In this document: in pieces, positions 1 to 9,500 of the stretch
How the letters are laid out: every line of letters begins with the position of its first letter
How positions within the stretch are numbered: the stretch's first letter is position 1
DNA from: Darksidea phi
Taxonomy: Eukaryota > Ascomycota > Dothideomycetes > Pleosporales > Lentitheciaceae
Direction of reading: 5' to 3'
DNA: 15,582 nt
NCBI GenBank assembly: GCA_030770425.1
Contig: JASJFT010000419.1
Span: 1,890-17,471 of the forward strand
Notes under the pieces: model-generated
Told to the model about the DNA's origin: nothing
Seen by the model: only the letters and a program-made list of their open reading frames with translations
Databases searched by the model: none
Translations under genes and position numbers: made by a program

Positions 1-76
1 CCCATCCAATACCATTTTACCCGAAACCCCACCCAACTGGTCCTGGCCCCCCACTTAAAACCCCAAAAAAAATAAA

Positions 77-95
77 CCCCCCCCCCCCCCCCCCC
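77..95. repeat. 19-nt poly(C) homopolymer
   Basis: An uninterrupted run of 19 C follows an A-rich stretch at 64-76. Such a run is prone to slippage and to sequencing or assembly length errors, so its length should not be trusted. It lies just past the stop codon of the minus-strand gene at 112-364. Confidence 0.9.
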
Positions 96-111
96 ACCAA
101 GAACGCCCCTA

Positions 112-364
112 TCAGGGCAGGGCGACCAGCCCCCGTCTCATGGCGGCGAGGGCGGCCTCGAGGCCTGCCTCCTGTGATTTATCAGTAGCAATAAACACAA
201 TGAAGGATCTTACACTACTTACCTTACGGAGGCAGACCTCGAACGCGCGCAACGCCGCCAGATCGTCGGGAGAACGGAGGCTGGCCACCCCCGCCTGATA
301 GGTTTGCGCCGAAGCGCGAGAGAGCTGGCGCCGAAGGCGCAGGGTTCGAAGACGAATTTCAGTA
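112..364 (-). CDS. 3' end of an unidentified spliced gene
   Basis: Read on the minus strand, a frame runs from about 364 to 223. It is followed by a 51-nt intron (222-172) with a consensus GTAAGT donor, a CTGAT branch-like site and a CACAG acceptor. The frame resumes at 171 and ends at a TGA (114-112). The join is phase 0 (AAG|GAG) and keeps the reading frame. The peptide is rich in Ala, Arg and Leu and looks helical, for example QAGVASLRSPDDLAALRAF before the intron and EAGLEAALAAMRRGLVALP at the C-terminus. A TAA at 375-373 in the same frame means that any upstream coding must come through another intron; TGTAG at 369-365 could be its acceptor. I found no convincing upstream exon and do not recognise the family. 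The splice signals and codon usage make a real gene fragment plausible but not certain. Confidence 0.45.
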
Positions 365-1736
365 CTACATGATTACGTAAGCATATACTCTATAGTGACA
401 ACAGGTCTTGTAAGAAGCAAGTGGGGATGACGAATGGGGGCGGCATAGGGTTTGGATGGTAGGTTGGTGAGATGTGGTTCAGTGCACTCGTAAGAGTGCA
501 TCGAAAATGTGAACGCCTCCTGATCGTGCAGCTGTATGAACAAGACAAAGTGTATGTCGATGATTGGTCATTGGCCTCAGAGATGATGAGGATGTATCGA
601 TGATCGCTCGTGGGTGGTAGGCATGTGCATATGCACGGGTGTTCACTGTTGATGAATCGAAGACAGCGGACGTATCGTGAATATCGTGAGGCGACCGGAA
701 ACGAGGGGCAATCGTCGTAGCTAATGTAAATTTGGTGATTGAGAAGAAAGCAATGTAGAAATGCTCTCTGTGCATGGGGAAGAGACTGGTGTTGGGGATG
801 GGTACTTACTGAGATTCCATTGTTTTTATTGAAGAAGAGAAAACGAAACAGACGCGGCGGACTCTACATAATTAATAAACAATGGCATCTATGCGCTTTC
901 CTTCGACTGAATGACTATCCGAGCTTGCTTTCCTATTGCCATACGCCCTTTCCATAAGTCCAGACGACACCAACAGCATACCTCGCGCCAAAGCAGAAAA
1001 AAAATTCAAAATTCAAAATGAACTTTGAGAACGTGTTAACGACCTTCCGCAATTGTACCCGAGATTGAGAGCAGGCGTACGAGGTATATATGATGTGGAT
1101 GCACAATCAACGAATTCAGATGCATAGAAAAGCTTGATTGCTTTCCAGACTCTTTATGGCTCTGCGCATGTATTGGATTCAAAGTGAAAATCCTATTTTT
1201 TTCTCTCCGTGAAGGCTGGTTACCTGCTACATCATCTAATTTCCGCCACATGGTTGAGAAATCCCTCCCTGTTCACTGCATCCTGCTATCCCCCCAGCCA
1301 AGCTTCGTGGCATGCCCTTAGTAGAGGAAAGATTCTGTGCATTTCCGCCGCTATGTCATGAATGAGCATACCAATCTCTATTAGAGCTAGCCAGATAACA
1401 AACCCTTATAAAAGATCCAAACACATTCCTCATACCATGCAATATCAAACAACGCGCCTATTATCGACAACCACATACAGAACAAAAAAGGGTAGTTTCG
1501 ATTAATCGGAGTGGTTTCTGCCTTCAGCATACCTGCGGGCTGCGGTGAGGGTTGGAGAGGGGGAGATGTGTGGAGGTAAATTGCCTTCAAACGTTTTCTA
1601 TCCCCTCTCATATCTTTAAGTCGATGGTTCTCAAGTAAAGCGCGAATCCAGTCAGAGATTATTTACAAATTGTATAAAAACCATATTTGGCTGACAAAGT
1701 TGACGTGATAGTAATGTTTCTACTATGAAGGGAGTA
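365..1736. other. Gene-poor stretch of normal composition
   Basis: CpA and TpG are common here, so this is not RIP-affected DNA. Open frames of about 70-100 codons occur on both strands. None has a recognisable motif, codon pattern or supporting splice junction, and their peptides read as random. No tRNA, rRNA or repeat structure was seen. It could be intergenic or hold exons too short to call by eye. Confidence 0.5.
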
Positions 1737-2209
1737 TCATTGTGCGAGTCCACTAAACGACTTCAGCTCCTCCTCTGCAGCCTCCGCCATGATATTGATC
1801 ACCGCGCGAGGCAGCACCTTATGGATGACTAATCTAGTTAGCTGGTTTTCTTTCTTGTTACTGCTGAACGTACAGTATTAATGGCATCGTTGTAAGTTGA
1901 CGGAAATTTGAGCGAGCTGTAGGCCTTAATGGCGCGCTTCAGAGCTGCCACTTTATTAATGAGAGTCGTTGTTGTAACCACCTCATCAATGATAGGCTTT
2001 GCTGTACGACTATACCAACACAGGTAGGTTTTAATGTTGTCCAGCTCCAGCATGTGCTGTAAAGAAGGATACAAGCGGTCTGGTTCATCCTCTTCTAGGC
2101 AGTCATCGCTGAACTCTTTCTAGGACTTTAATATCTCCTGGTGCGACATGATTTCTAGGACGATGTTTAAGGCAGCCATATGCCAAAAACTGTTTCCTAG
2201 ATTCAGTGT
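1737..2209 (-). pseudogene. Unidentified helical protein gene, broken twice
   Basis: The minus strand is open from about 2209, with a possible start ATG at 2179-2177. The frame reads through one TAG (2122-2120, in the context KS*KEF, best explained as a former TGG Trp codon) and stops at 1838. Before that stop the -1 frame becomes the coding-like one. It continues KENQLTRLVIHKVLPRAV, then a helical tail AEAAEEELKSFSGLAQ, and ends at a TGA (1739-1737). The switch must lie between about 1882 and 1840 and looks like a single-base loss in or near an A-rich run. The peptide includes GNSFWHMAALNIVLEIM, faintly like an ankyrin repeat, and a long helical segment. I do not assign a family. The nonsense change is of the RIP type and the gene lies about 400 bp from the RIP block, so leaky RIP could have caused it. 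A sequencing error could explain the frameshift. Confidence 0.5.
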
Positions 2210-2383
2210 TTATATATACAATTGTACGTTTCTAGGAGGGCTTACTATACTATATTAGGTATAGCGTAGATTTCCTTTTCTAGAATCTGGAATCCGTAAA
2301 CAGGAGAAAACACCAACTTCTAGTCAGTCGGAGAGGAGAAAAGCGACGCGGGACTATTAAAACAGCATAAGGTGGTGGGCGCG

Positions 2384-2402
2384 TCAGGTTGCAGCAACCT
2401 GA
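2384..2402. repeat. 19-bp perfect inverted repeat
   Basis: TCAGGTTGC and GCAACCTGA flank a single central A. The repeat could be part of a transposon end or a hairpin in a transcript. No partner copy was found in the window. Confidence 0.8.
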
Positions 2403-2521
2403 GTACTGCTAGGAAGCGCTAACGTTGTTACACATGAGTGCGAGTTACCCGTGGACTGAAAACAGTCAGTTTTGCGTTCGAGTGGGTATGCGACACACTA
2501 AAAACAAGTTTTCTCGCTTAT

Positions 2522-2538
2522 TTTGGCTCTCCGCCAAA
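2522..2538. repeat. Hairpin TTTGGC / GCCAAA
   Basis: A six-base stem with a five-base loop (TCTCC). It is short, and is noted because two further palindromes lie close by at the RIP boundary. Confidence 0.6.
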
Positions 2539-2547
2539 CGTCAACAT

Positions 2548-2567
2548 TATTATACTCGAGTATAATA
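2548..2567. repeat. 20-bp perfect palindrome centred on CTCGAG
   Basis: TATTATA-CTCGAG-TATAATA is perfectly self-complementary. It lies about 50 bp before the start of the fully RIP-affected DNA and may mark an insertion or excision scar. It has no known function. Confidence 0.85.
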
Positions 2568-2618
2568 CTATACCATCCTAGCTATAGCTCTCCATACGGA
2601 TACATATTCTATAAAATG

Positions 2619-4138
2619 AAGTAACGGGTTCTAATAGAGATACCTATTAATCCTCTTACTTACGCGCTTATAGCGCGAAGCGTCGTAAAATATAATATAC
2701 TAATATTAGTATACTCTACGTATTCTTATAACCTTTATTAAATCTATTATTATAGATACTTATACTAGTTAAAGAAGTACTTTATATTATATAATAATTA
2801 GCTTTAAGATATCTAAATTATTAATTTAGTATTAGATAAAAGGCTATAACTATTTATAAGCTAAAGATAATAGTAATATCTTTAATATCTTAAAGTATAT
2901 ATAAGAATAATTATAAATATTATAATATATTTTATAAATAAGCTAGCTATCTTTACTAAGACTTTACTAAAATTATAATAATTTTATAGTATAATACTTT
3001 AAAATATAGTAAATTATAATAATTTATAGTTCTCTTCTTTAAAAGCTTAGACTACTACTTAGTATAACGTTATATTAGCTTCTAGACTAGCTATATTTTT
3101 TATAATTCTAATTATCTTATTATATTTTAATATTTTAATATTTTAATATCTTATATAATAGTATAGATAGTAACTATAGGATAATAATAGCTTCTAATTT
3201 ATTAATAATATATATAGATAGTTAAACGTATCGATAATACTAAATCCTTTACCCTCTTTAGTTAGATATCCCTATTATTTATTCTATTTATCTCTACTAG
3301 TTTCTTTATATTTAATCCTCTATACTATTATTTATATTATATCTACTATAGATACTAGCTCTATCTTCTATATTAGATATTAATTTCTTCGATAGTTTAC
3401 TAAGAAGACTAATTTCTTTCTTTTAAATAGTCTTCTCTATATAAGCTTATCCTCTAGTCTATATAGATAGTATAGCTACCTCTTAATAAAACGTCTATTC
3501 TTATTATATAGGGCCTTAGATAGGAATATATTATAGGTAACTACTAATAGCTATATAAAAATCCTATTACTACTTATTCTCTCGAATATATCTAATATAT
3601 AGTTAGTTTTATACTAATAATTATTATAATTAAGAAGTTCTATTAGTAATACCTTTTATCTATAGTACTAGGGACGCTCTACTACGATATTTAAAAGGTT
3701 TAGAATACTATACTTAAATAGCCTATTCTAGTCTAATTTCTACTAATAGTCTTACTAAAGGACTAGGTAAATAATTATTAATAAAGATATATAGTTAGTA
3801 GATATTAATATAAGAAAGCTAGCTAAGAATAAGAGATAGATATAAGAAAGCTAGCTAAGAATAAGAGATAGATATAGTAAGAAAGCTAGCTAAGAATAAG
3901 AGATAGATATAAGTAGAATATTAGTATTATTATAGATAATTTTTATACTATAGATAGTAGTATTAATATACTAACTTCTTATTACTACTATTAGTCTTCT
4001 AACTAAACTTTATAGTTTAGTATTATATATTATTTCTCGTCTAATATCTTAATATTTAAAATATTATCTTATTACTTATAATTAATAATATTATATATAG
4101 CTTTATAGCTTTATTATTATATATAAGATATAAATATA
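2619..4138. other. AT-rich RIP relic, identity unknown
   Basis: This is older repeat DNA into whose right-hand edge the chromovirus inserted. It is more AT-rich and poorer in CpG than the chromovirus. A weakly coding-like minus-strand stretch lies at about 3385-3527 (for example KALYNKNRRFIKR, then a Lys/Arg-rich run), but no domain could be named. It may belong to the same old element as the DNA right of 11706, since the two were adjacent before the insertion. A tandem repeat lies at 3811-3910. Confidence 0.6.
3811..3910. repeat. Tandem repeat, three copies of a 32-35 bp unit
   Basis: Three consecutive copies begin TAAGAAAGCTAGCTAAG at 3811, 3843 and 3878, giving periods of 32 and 35. The longer period is due to three extra bases before the third copy. 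The copies are otherwise nearly identical. The array has no spacers, so it is not CRISPR-like. It is a minisatellite inside RIP-affected DNA. Confidence 0.92.
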
Positions 4139-4143
4139 ATACC
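4139..4143. repeat. Target-site duplication ATACC, left copy
   Basis: The five bases before the left LTR are identical to the five after the right LTR (11702-11706). Five bp is the usual duplication made by Ty3/Gypsy integrases, so this is a single intact insertion. Confidence 0.95.
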
Positions 4144-4312
4144 TATTAGAAAATAGGTTCTTAAAAGGTAACGTAGAGGATAAGTTCCCTAGTTAGGAGT
4201 AAATAGTAGTATTCTAGTATAGATAAGATAAATCGCTACCCCTCTAGGGTACGATCCGCCCGGGAGATATATAAGGCTATTAGGTAACTCCCTTAGGGGC
4301 CGATACCTAATA
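4144..4312 (-). repeat. 3' LTR (left copy)
   Basis: 169 bp, matching 11533-11701 at 161 of 169 positions. All eight differences are transitions. Its ends are TATTAG and CTAATA. It abuts the target duplication on the outside and a polypurine tract on the inside, which fixes the element's direction. A TATATA-containing stretch near 4267-4275 could be the remains of the promoter TATA box. Confidence 0.96.
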
Positions 4313-4313
4313 T

Positions 4314-4327
4314 TATCCCCCTCCTTA
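4314..4327 (-). promoter_or_regulatory. Polypurine tract next to the 3' LTR
   Basis: On the minus strand this reads TAAGGAGGGGGATA and ends one base before the LTR. It is the primer site for plus-strand DNA synthesis during reverse transcription. It matches the second tract at 6551-6564 at 13 of 14 positions. Confidence 0.88.
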
Positions 4328-4826
4328 GGACTCCTCGACCCGAGAAGTCTAAAAAACCTTTTTAGGTACCGTTTAGCCTATTTCTTACCCCTCTACTAAT
4401 CCTAGAGTTACTCGGGTCTAGGCTAGTTCTATAAGCGACCTTAGTACCCTATTAGAGATAAAAACTACCCCCGAGCCTCTTTTAGTCCCGTTTGGGCCTA
4501 TTTTGGCTTAGAATTAGACCTCTATATAGGCTTTTAGAAGGGCTTTACTTTTCTCTTACCTTAACTAGTAGGACGTTATATAGCCGCCGCGCTAGTAGGT
4601 TATATAACCTTAGTAGTAAACGGAAGTCTTAGTACTTAACTATAGATATTCCTAATCTAACCTTCTATTTTCTTTCTTTAATATCTCTTTACTATATTTC
4701 TAGGTAAGTATTCTATTCTTTCCCTAGGAAGTTTTAGGTATATTTAGGTACTAATAGGCGTAGATTTCCTCTTTTTATACTCTTTAGTTTCTTTTTCGCC
4801 CGAATTAGCTCTATAACTCCCCTAGA
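4328..4826. other. Non-coding part of the extra block in the retroelement
   Basis: This lies between the 3'-LTR polypurine tract and the start of the plus-strand open frame. It is relatively rich in CC and GG words. A possible 5' splice site (AGGTAAGT, GT at 4704) and later AG sites hint at a 5'-untranslated intron of the plus-strand gene. A promoter for that gene would be expected here but none could be identified. Confidence 0.4.
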
Positions 4827-6128
4827 ATAGATAGTACTCCTAAGAAGCGTTCTATTAGGGACTATTAGCTTAAAGCTATCCTTAAGAATGGTATATATAC
4901 CGAATTACCGTATATCTTCTATATTACTATTATAGTAGAGGAAGATATTATTAGTCGAGCCTAGTAGTACTTTTTCGATCTAAACGATAATAAATAGGAC
5001 TTTTATAAGTTTAAGGGTCGCTAGTAGAAGTATTATAAGGATTACTTACGTAAATAGTCTTCTTATTTTATAGTAGGTCGCCCTTAGGTACTTTTAGACG
5101 CTTTTAGGCTATAACTAACCCTATTAGATCCCTCTAAAGTATCTTTATAGCCTTAAACGTATCGAGGCTTAAATCGAAATCGTTTTAAGCCCTAGTTAGG
5201 AGGTTCTTAACTATTACTATAAGAGGGAGTAGAAGCGTACTATTACGTACTAGAAAGAGGCTAATACTAACCCTAATACGCTAGTTTCCTTCGACTCTAC
5301 TACTATAGGTACTCTAGAGGATATCTTATCTATATTAGCTACTTAGGTACCCTCTATCTATTCTCGAGAGAGAGTACCTACTATAGCGACCTAGGGGTAG
5401 CGTTATTAAGCTAATAAGGAAGTAATAAGCCTATATAATCGGCTTATAGTCGATTTAAAAGAGTAGATTTCTTTTAGATACTATTAGGTATATTTAGTCG
5501 GATTTTCGACTAATATACTCTAGAGGGGGCGGTTTATTCTCTAATAAATTCTAAGGGTATAATAGAGCTCTTACTTTAGACGATCGGTATACTTAGATAG
5601 GTATTATATTCTATAGTTATTACTAAGATAATAAGAGTCTCTAAAAGAAATTAAAATAGGACTATTCTAACGATAAGGCTAGTAATAAGTCTTCTAATCT
5701 TCTTTCTCCTAAGAAAGAGTATATAAGTAGTATTAGGGACCTTTTAGGTATATTTAGGTACTAATTAGTATATTTAGACCCCTAATAATCTATAATATAC
5801 TATTAAGACTAATCTTAAGCTCGAGAAGGCCCGTAAAAAGGCTATAGAGCGACAGCGCCGTCGTAAGACTAAGAGGAAGGAAGAATCTACCTCTAATAGC
5901 GAGCGGGTACCTATTAGGCGCGGTTCGGTACTAAATCGTAGTCGTAGCGGTAATACGAATCGACCTACTTCTCGTAGTAGCCGTTAGATTTAGGCTACTT
6001 ATCTTAAAGAGTTTAATAGTACTTACGGTACTAATTTCTATAATACGTCTTCTACTTAGAAATCGAAGAAGAATTAGGAGTATTAGACGGTCTTTAACTT
6101 TACTTACTAGTTATTTAGTATAATATAG
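4827..6128 (+). pseudogene. Antisense cargo open frame in the chromovirus
   Basis: This frame lies on the strand opposite to gag and pol. A likely start is ATA at 4827 (former ATG), followed by DSTPKKRSIRDY and LKAILKNG. The frame holds to 5087, meets a 40-nt intron-like gap with CTAAC and TAG (5088-5127), and resumes at 5128 in matching phase, running to about 5487 (for example NKEVISLYNRLIVDLKE). A third segment in another frame runs from about 5525 to 5747 (SNLLSPKKEYISSIRDLL), and a fourth from about 5790 to 6128. The fourth is very basic, with KLEKARKKAIERQRRRKTK and then a Ser/Arg-rich tail. Nearly all stops are TAG or TAA, as made from Gln and Trp codons. I do not recognise the protein, and transposase, gag and env motifs are absent. 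The true stop is unknown because RIP stops cannot be told from real ones. That this was once a gene is likely; the exon joins after 5487 are not resolved. Confidence 0.6.
5088..5127 (+). other. Probable 40-nt intron in the antisense gene
   Basis: The sequence starts GTACTT and ends CTAACCCTATTAG, with a consensus fungal branch site (ACTAAC). Removing it joins two coding-like frames in phase 0, with TAG (former CAG) as the last codon before the donor. At 40 nt it is short for a filamentous fungus but possible. Confidence 0.5.
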
Positions 6129-6550
6129 CAACTTCGGGCCTTTTTAGATATATTTAGGTAGAATTTATCCCTCTTTCTTAGAGAATAAGGTACTCGGCGT
6201 AATATAGGTCTTTTCTATAATACCCGGCTATAAATTTTAGTATTTAGGATAGGTTTACGCCTAGCTAGTTCGTCCGGCGAGGTATTAGGAAACTCTAGCT
6301 CTTAGATAGTTATAATCTTACTAATTACCTCTAACTTTATCCTTTTATAACTAAATATAACTAATTATACTATCTCTTCCTTTTCTTAATACTATTAAAC
6401 TACTACTAAGAATATTTCTACTAGTAAAAACCCTAGGCCCTTCGGTCTTAGGGGAAATCTAACTTAGAAATATTTTTCTTAAAATATATTACTAATAGTA
6501 GAAGGTATATTAAAATAGTTTTATTCTCGATAGACTTTTCTATTTATTAC
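6129..6550. other. Gene-free part of the extra block
   Basis: Between the end of the antisense frame and the pol-proximal polypurine tract no coding frame is supported on either strand. It may be the 3'-untranslated region of the antisense gene. A near copy of a recurrent motif of the block (TTAGATATATTTAG) starts at 6144. Confidence 0.4.
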
Positions 6551-6564
6551 TATCCCCCTTCTTA
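6551..6564 (-). promoter_or_regulatory. Second polypurine tract, directly after pol
   Basis: The minus strand reads TAAGAAGGGGGATA, 19 bases beyond the probable pol stop codon. It matches the tract next to the 3' LTR (4314-4327) at 13 of 14 positions, and the match extends, with gaps in quality, to 21 of 28 including a shared GGGTCG upstream. In most fungal chromoviruses the polypurine tract and LTR follow pol at once, so this is probably the ancestral 3' end of the internal region. Confidence 0.75.
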
Positions 6565-6583
6565 GTAACTAACGACCCGGCGG

Positions 6584-9500
6584 TTATTTTTTAGACTTTT
6601 TAGGCGCCTTTTAGCGCCTTAGGGCGATTTCTTTCTTTAAATAGAATATTTTAAGCGTATTTCCGCTTATATTTATACTAGGTTTCTAAGAGTTCTCTTC
6701 TAGTAGGTAACCTTTCTAAGAAACTAGATAACGCTAATTTCCGTCTTTATCTCGTTCTCTATTAATTAATTTATTAATTTCGTAGATATTATCTCCTACT
6801 TATTAAAGTATATCTATAGCTAGGCCTTCTAGATATAGTAGCGATCCCTTTAGGTTATATAGTTCTAGTAGAGATATATAAAAGACCGGATAGATATCTA
6901 GAGTACCTAGTAGGTCTACTTAATAGATTACTATTCTAATTTTTTCTATTACTATATCTAGGCCTAAGTATTTCTAGTCTAATTTCTTTTTTAGGTAATA
7001 AGATCTAAAGTAGTACGTTAAAACGTATACTTAGTCCCCTATCTCTAGTTTAAGGGGTATTCTTTTCTTATTTTAGAGTTATTATTAGTATTTATTAGCG
7101 GTCTTAAGTTTTTAGATATATTCGGCCCTAATCTTAATTAATCTAGTAGCTATTACGTACCTACGGGGTAATTCTCTATTACTAAGCGGCCGAATAGGCT
7201 AATCTATACCTTATAGTATAAATCTATAATAGATATAGAATAGTATTTACTTCGTAGTTAAATATATACTATTATTATACGTAAACTCTACTAAGAATAT
7301 CTATAGTATCTAATTATCTTATTTAACGTAATAATAGTATCTTAGGTATTATTCTAGCGTTTAGTTCTATCTTTTAGTTTAACTATTAGTTTATAGATAG
7401 TATATAGAAGTAAGAACCCTTTTTAAGTTTAAATAGTAATTAAAAGAGTTCTAATACTTTATATTTATAATTAGGCCTTAATCGGATAGAACTATAGTAG
7501 GAGTACTATATAATCGGATAATCTTATAGATCTAGGCTTAGACTAAATTAATACCGTTCTAATTACTTCGTACTAGGATATAGTATACTATTTTAGAGAA
7601 ATAATATACTACGACTAGAATAGCGTCGTATACTACCCTATTATTTTTACTTAGAGGTAGTTCGGTAATAAAATCTATCGTAACCTCTTACTAAGGGCTA
7701 CTAGGGATTAGTAATAGTTATAATAGCCCGTATAGTTTATAATAACGGGCGACTACTTTATTATAGTATATATAGTCGTAGATATACTTTCTTACTACTT
7801 CTATTATTCTAGTCTATATATATTTTCTCTATAGCTTAACTAATATTCTTATTATACCAAAATAGCCGGATAGAGGGGTATTATAGTACTCTTAGATTAC
7901 TATAGCTATTTCTTCTATCGTTATAAGGCGTTTAGGTCTATTTTAGTACGTTTTATCGTCTTTAGAGTCTATAGGAGTTTCTATATCTTTATTCGCCTCC
8001 GACTCTTCGTTAAGATCGCTCTCGACGCCTATTAAGTTATCTAGGTCGTCGGAGTTCTCCTCTATTTTTAAGTTATCTTCTTTCTTCCTCGCTAACGTCT
8101 CTTAATAGTATTTTATCTCCTTCTAAGCTAAGTCTTTATATTAAAAGTAATAAATAGCCCTTTTTATTTTATTAGTTTTTTCTCGGGCCGTTATAGCTCG
8201 CGTAATAGTAGTAATAAGAATACTAGTCTTTTATAGACTTCTACTTAGTAAATCTTATATTAGCTTAACGAAAAACTTATTTTATTTTTATACTAGTTCT
8301 TTTATCTCTATAATATAATCGGGTCGACGTAAAGGTCCGTCCGCCGGGTTTATAGATTCTAATCGGTATTTAATAATAAAATTAAACTTCGATAGTACTA
8401 AATAGGAATAGACTTAATATTAATTAAGAGATTTCGTCTCTATAAATTATTTTAGGTTATTATAGTCCGTAAGTACTTCGAAAAACTATCTATTAAGGTA
8501 ATATCTCTAATAGGTTAAACTTTTAATAATTATAAGGAGTTTTTAGTCGTATATATTATAATTATACTTAACTACGACTAATTTTCTTAAGTAAAAGTTA
8601 ATAGGTCTCTATTAGACCTTTCTATTACTATTAGATACTAATTAGCTTAATATACCTATAATTATACCTCCTAAGACGTTAATCTCTACCCTAGTTTCTT
8701 ATCCCCTCTTAAAATAAGTAAGGATTAGTATCGTAGTAAATAAGTCTTTTAGCTCGTTCTATATCTTTCTTCCCTCTAGACCTATATCTAGGGGTTAGCT
8801 TTCCTCCCTTCTTATAGCTCGCCTAGCTCGGGTAGCTCTAGGCGTCTTTTACATTATTTAGATAAGTAGAAGTACTTTTTAGCTAAATCTATTAATAAAA
8901 TAACGATAATAGTTTATAAAGTTAATAAATACGCGAATATTACGTATAGTATAGGGTATAGGCTATTCTTAGATAGTTTTAATCCTTTCTAGGTCTATCG
9001 AGATTCCTTTAGGTATAATTAGATACCCTAGATATTCTATAGACCTAGTATACTATTCGTACTTCTTTAGATTATAGAAAAGCTTTACTTTATATAATCT
9101 TTATAATACTTCCTAAATATATACCTTATATTCCTCCTCCGTATCGAAGAAGATTAAAATATCGTCGAGGTATACGATATACGTTATATCTACTAGTTCT
9201 ACTAGAATATAGTTAATATAGGTCTAGAAGGTAGTCGGGATATTTATTAGTCTAAAAGGTATTACTATATATTTAAAATATCTATAATATATTTAGAAGG
9301 TAGTCTTCTATTCGTCCTCTTCCCTTATTCGAACCCGGTAGTAAGCTTCGCTTAAGTTAAGCTTAGTAAACTATCTTACCTAGGCTAAACGTTCTAAAGA
9401 TTCTTAGATTAGAGGTAAAGGGCTATAATTTTTAATCGTAATTTTATTTAGACCTCTATAGTCTATATATAGTCTTAAGCTACTATCTTTCTTCTTTATA

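Larger units (their letters stand above)
2210..2618. other. Gene-free border zone next to the RIP block
   Basis: No coding frame is supported. CpA and TpG are present, so full RIP has not reached here, although CTAG-containing words (TCTAGGA-like) recur from about 2080 to 2330, as expected of light CpA-to-TpA change. Three palindromes lie in the last 240 bases. The last TpG before the AT-rich block is at 2617-2618. Confidence 0.5.

Noticed and set aside
479..775. 98-codon open frame on the minus strand
   Set aside because: The peptide is rich in His, Ser and Thr with no motif, and no splice or neighbouring coding supports it; best explained by chance.
739..957. 72-codon open frame on the plus strand
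   Set aside because: No motif and low-complexity basic run only; overlaps another chance frame.
1036..1611. Two minus-strand frames of 71 and 74 codons
   Set aside because: Peptides look random, with no shared frame, no intron linking them and no recognisable domain.
3811..3910. CRISPR-like array
   Set aside because: The units are directly adjacent with no spacers, and the host is a fungus.
4827..6128. Envelope gene of the retroelement
   Set aside because: It lies after pol, as an env would, but is on the opposite strand and has no signal peptide or membrane segment that I can see.
4827..6128. DNA transposon nested in the chromovirus
   Set aside because: No terminal inverted repeats, target duplication or DDE-type motifs were found around the frame; the flanks are duplicated polypurine tracts instead. 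Not fully excluded.
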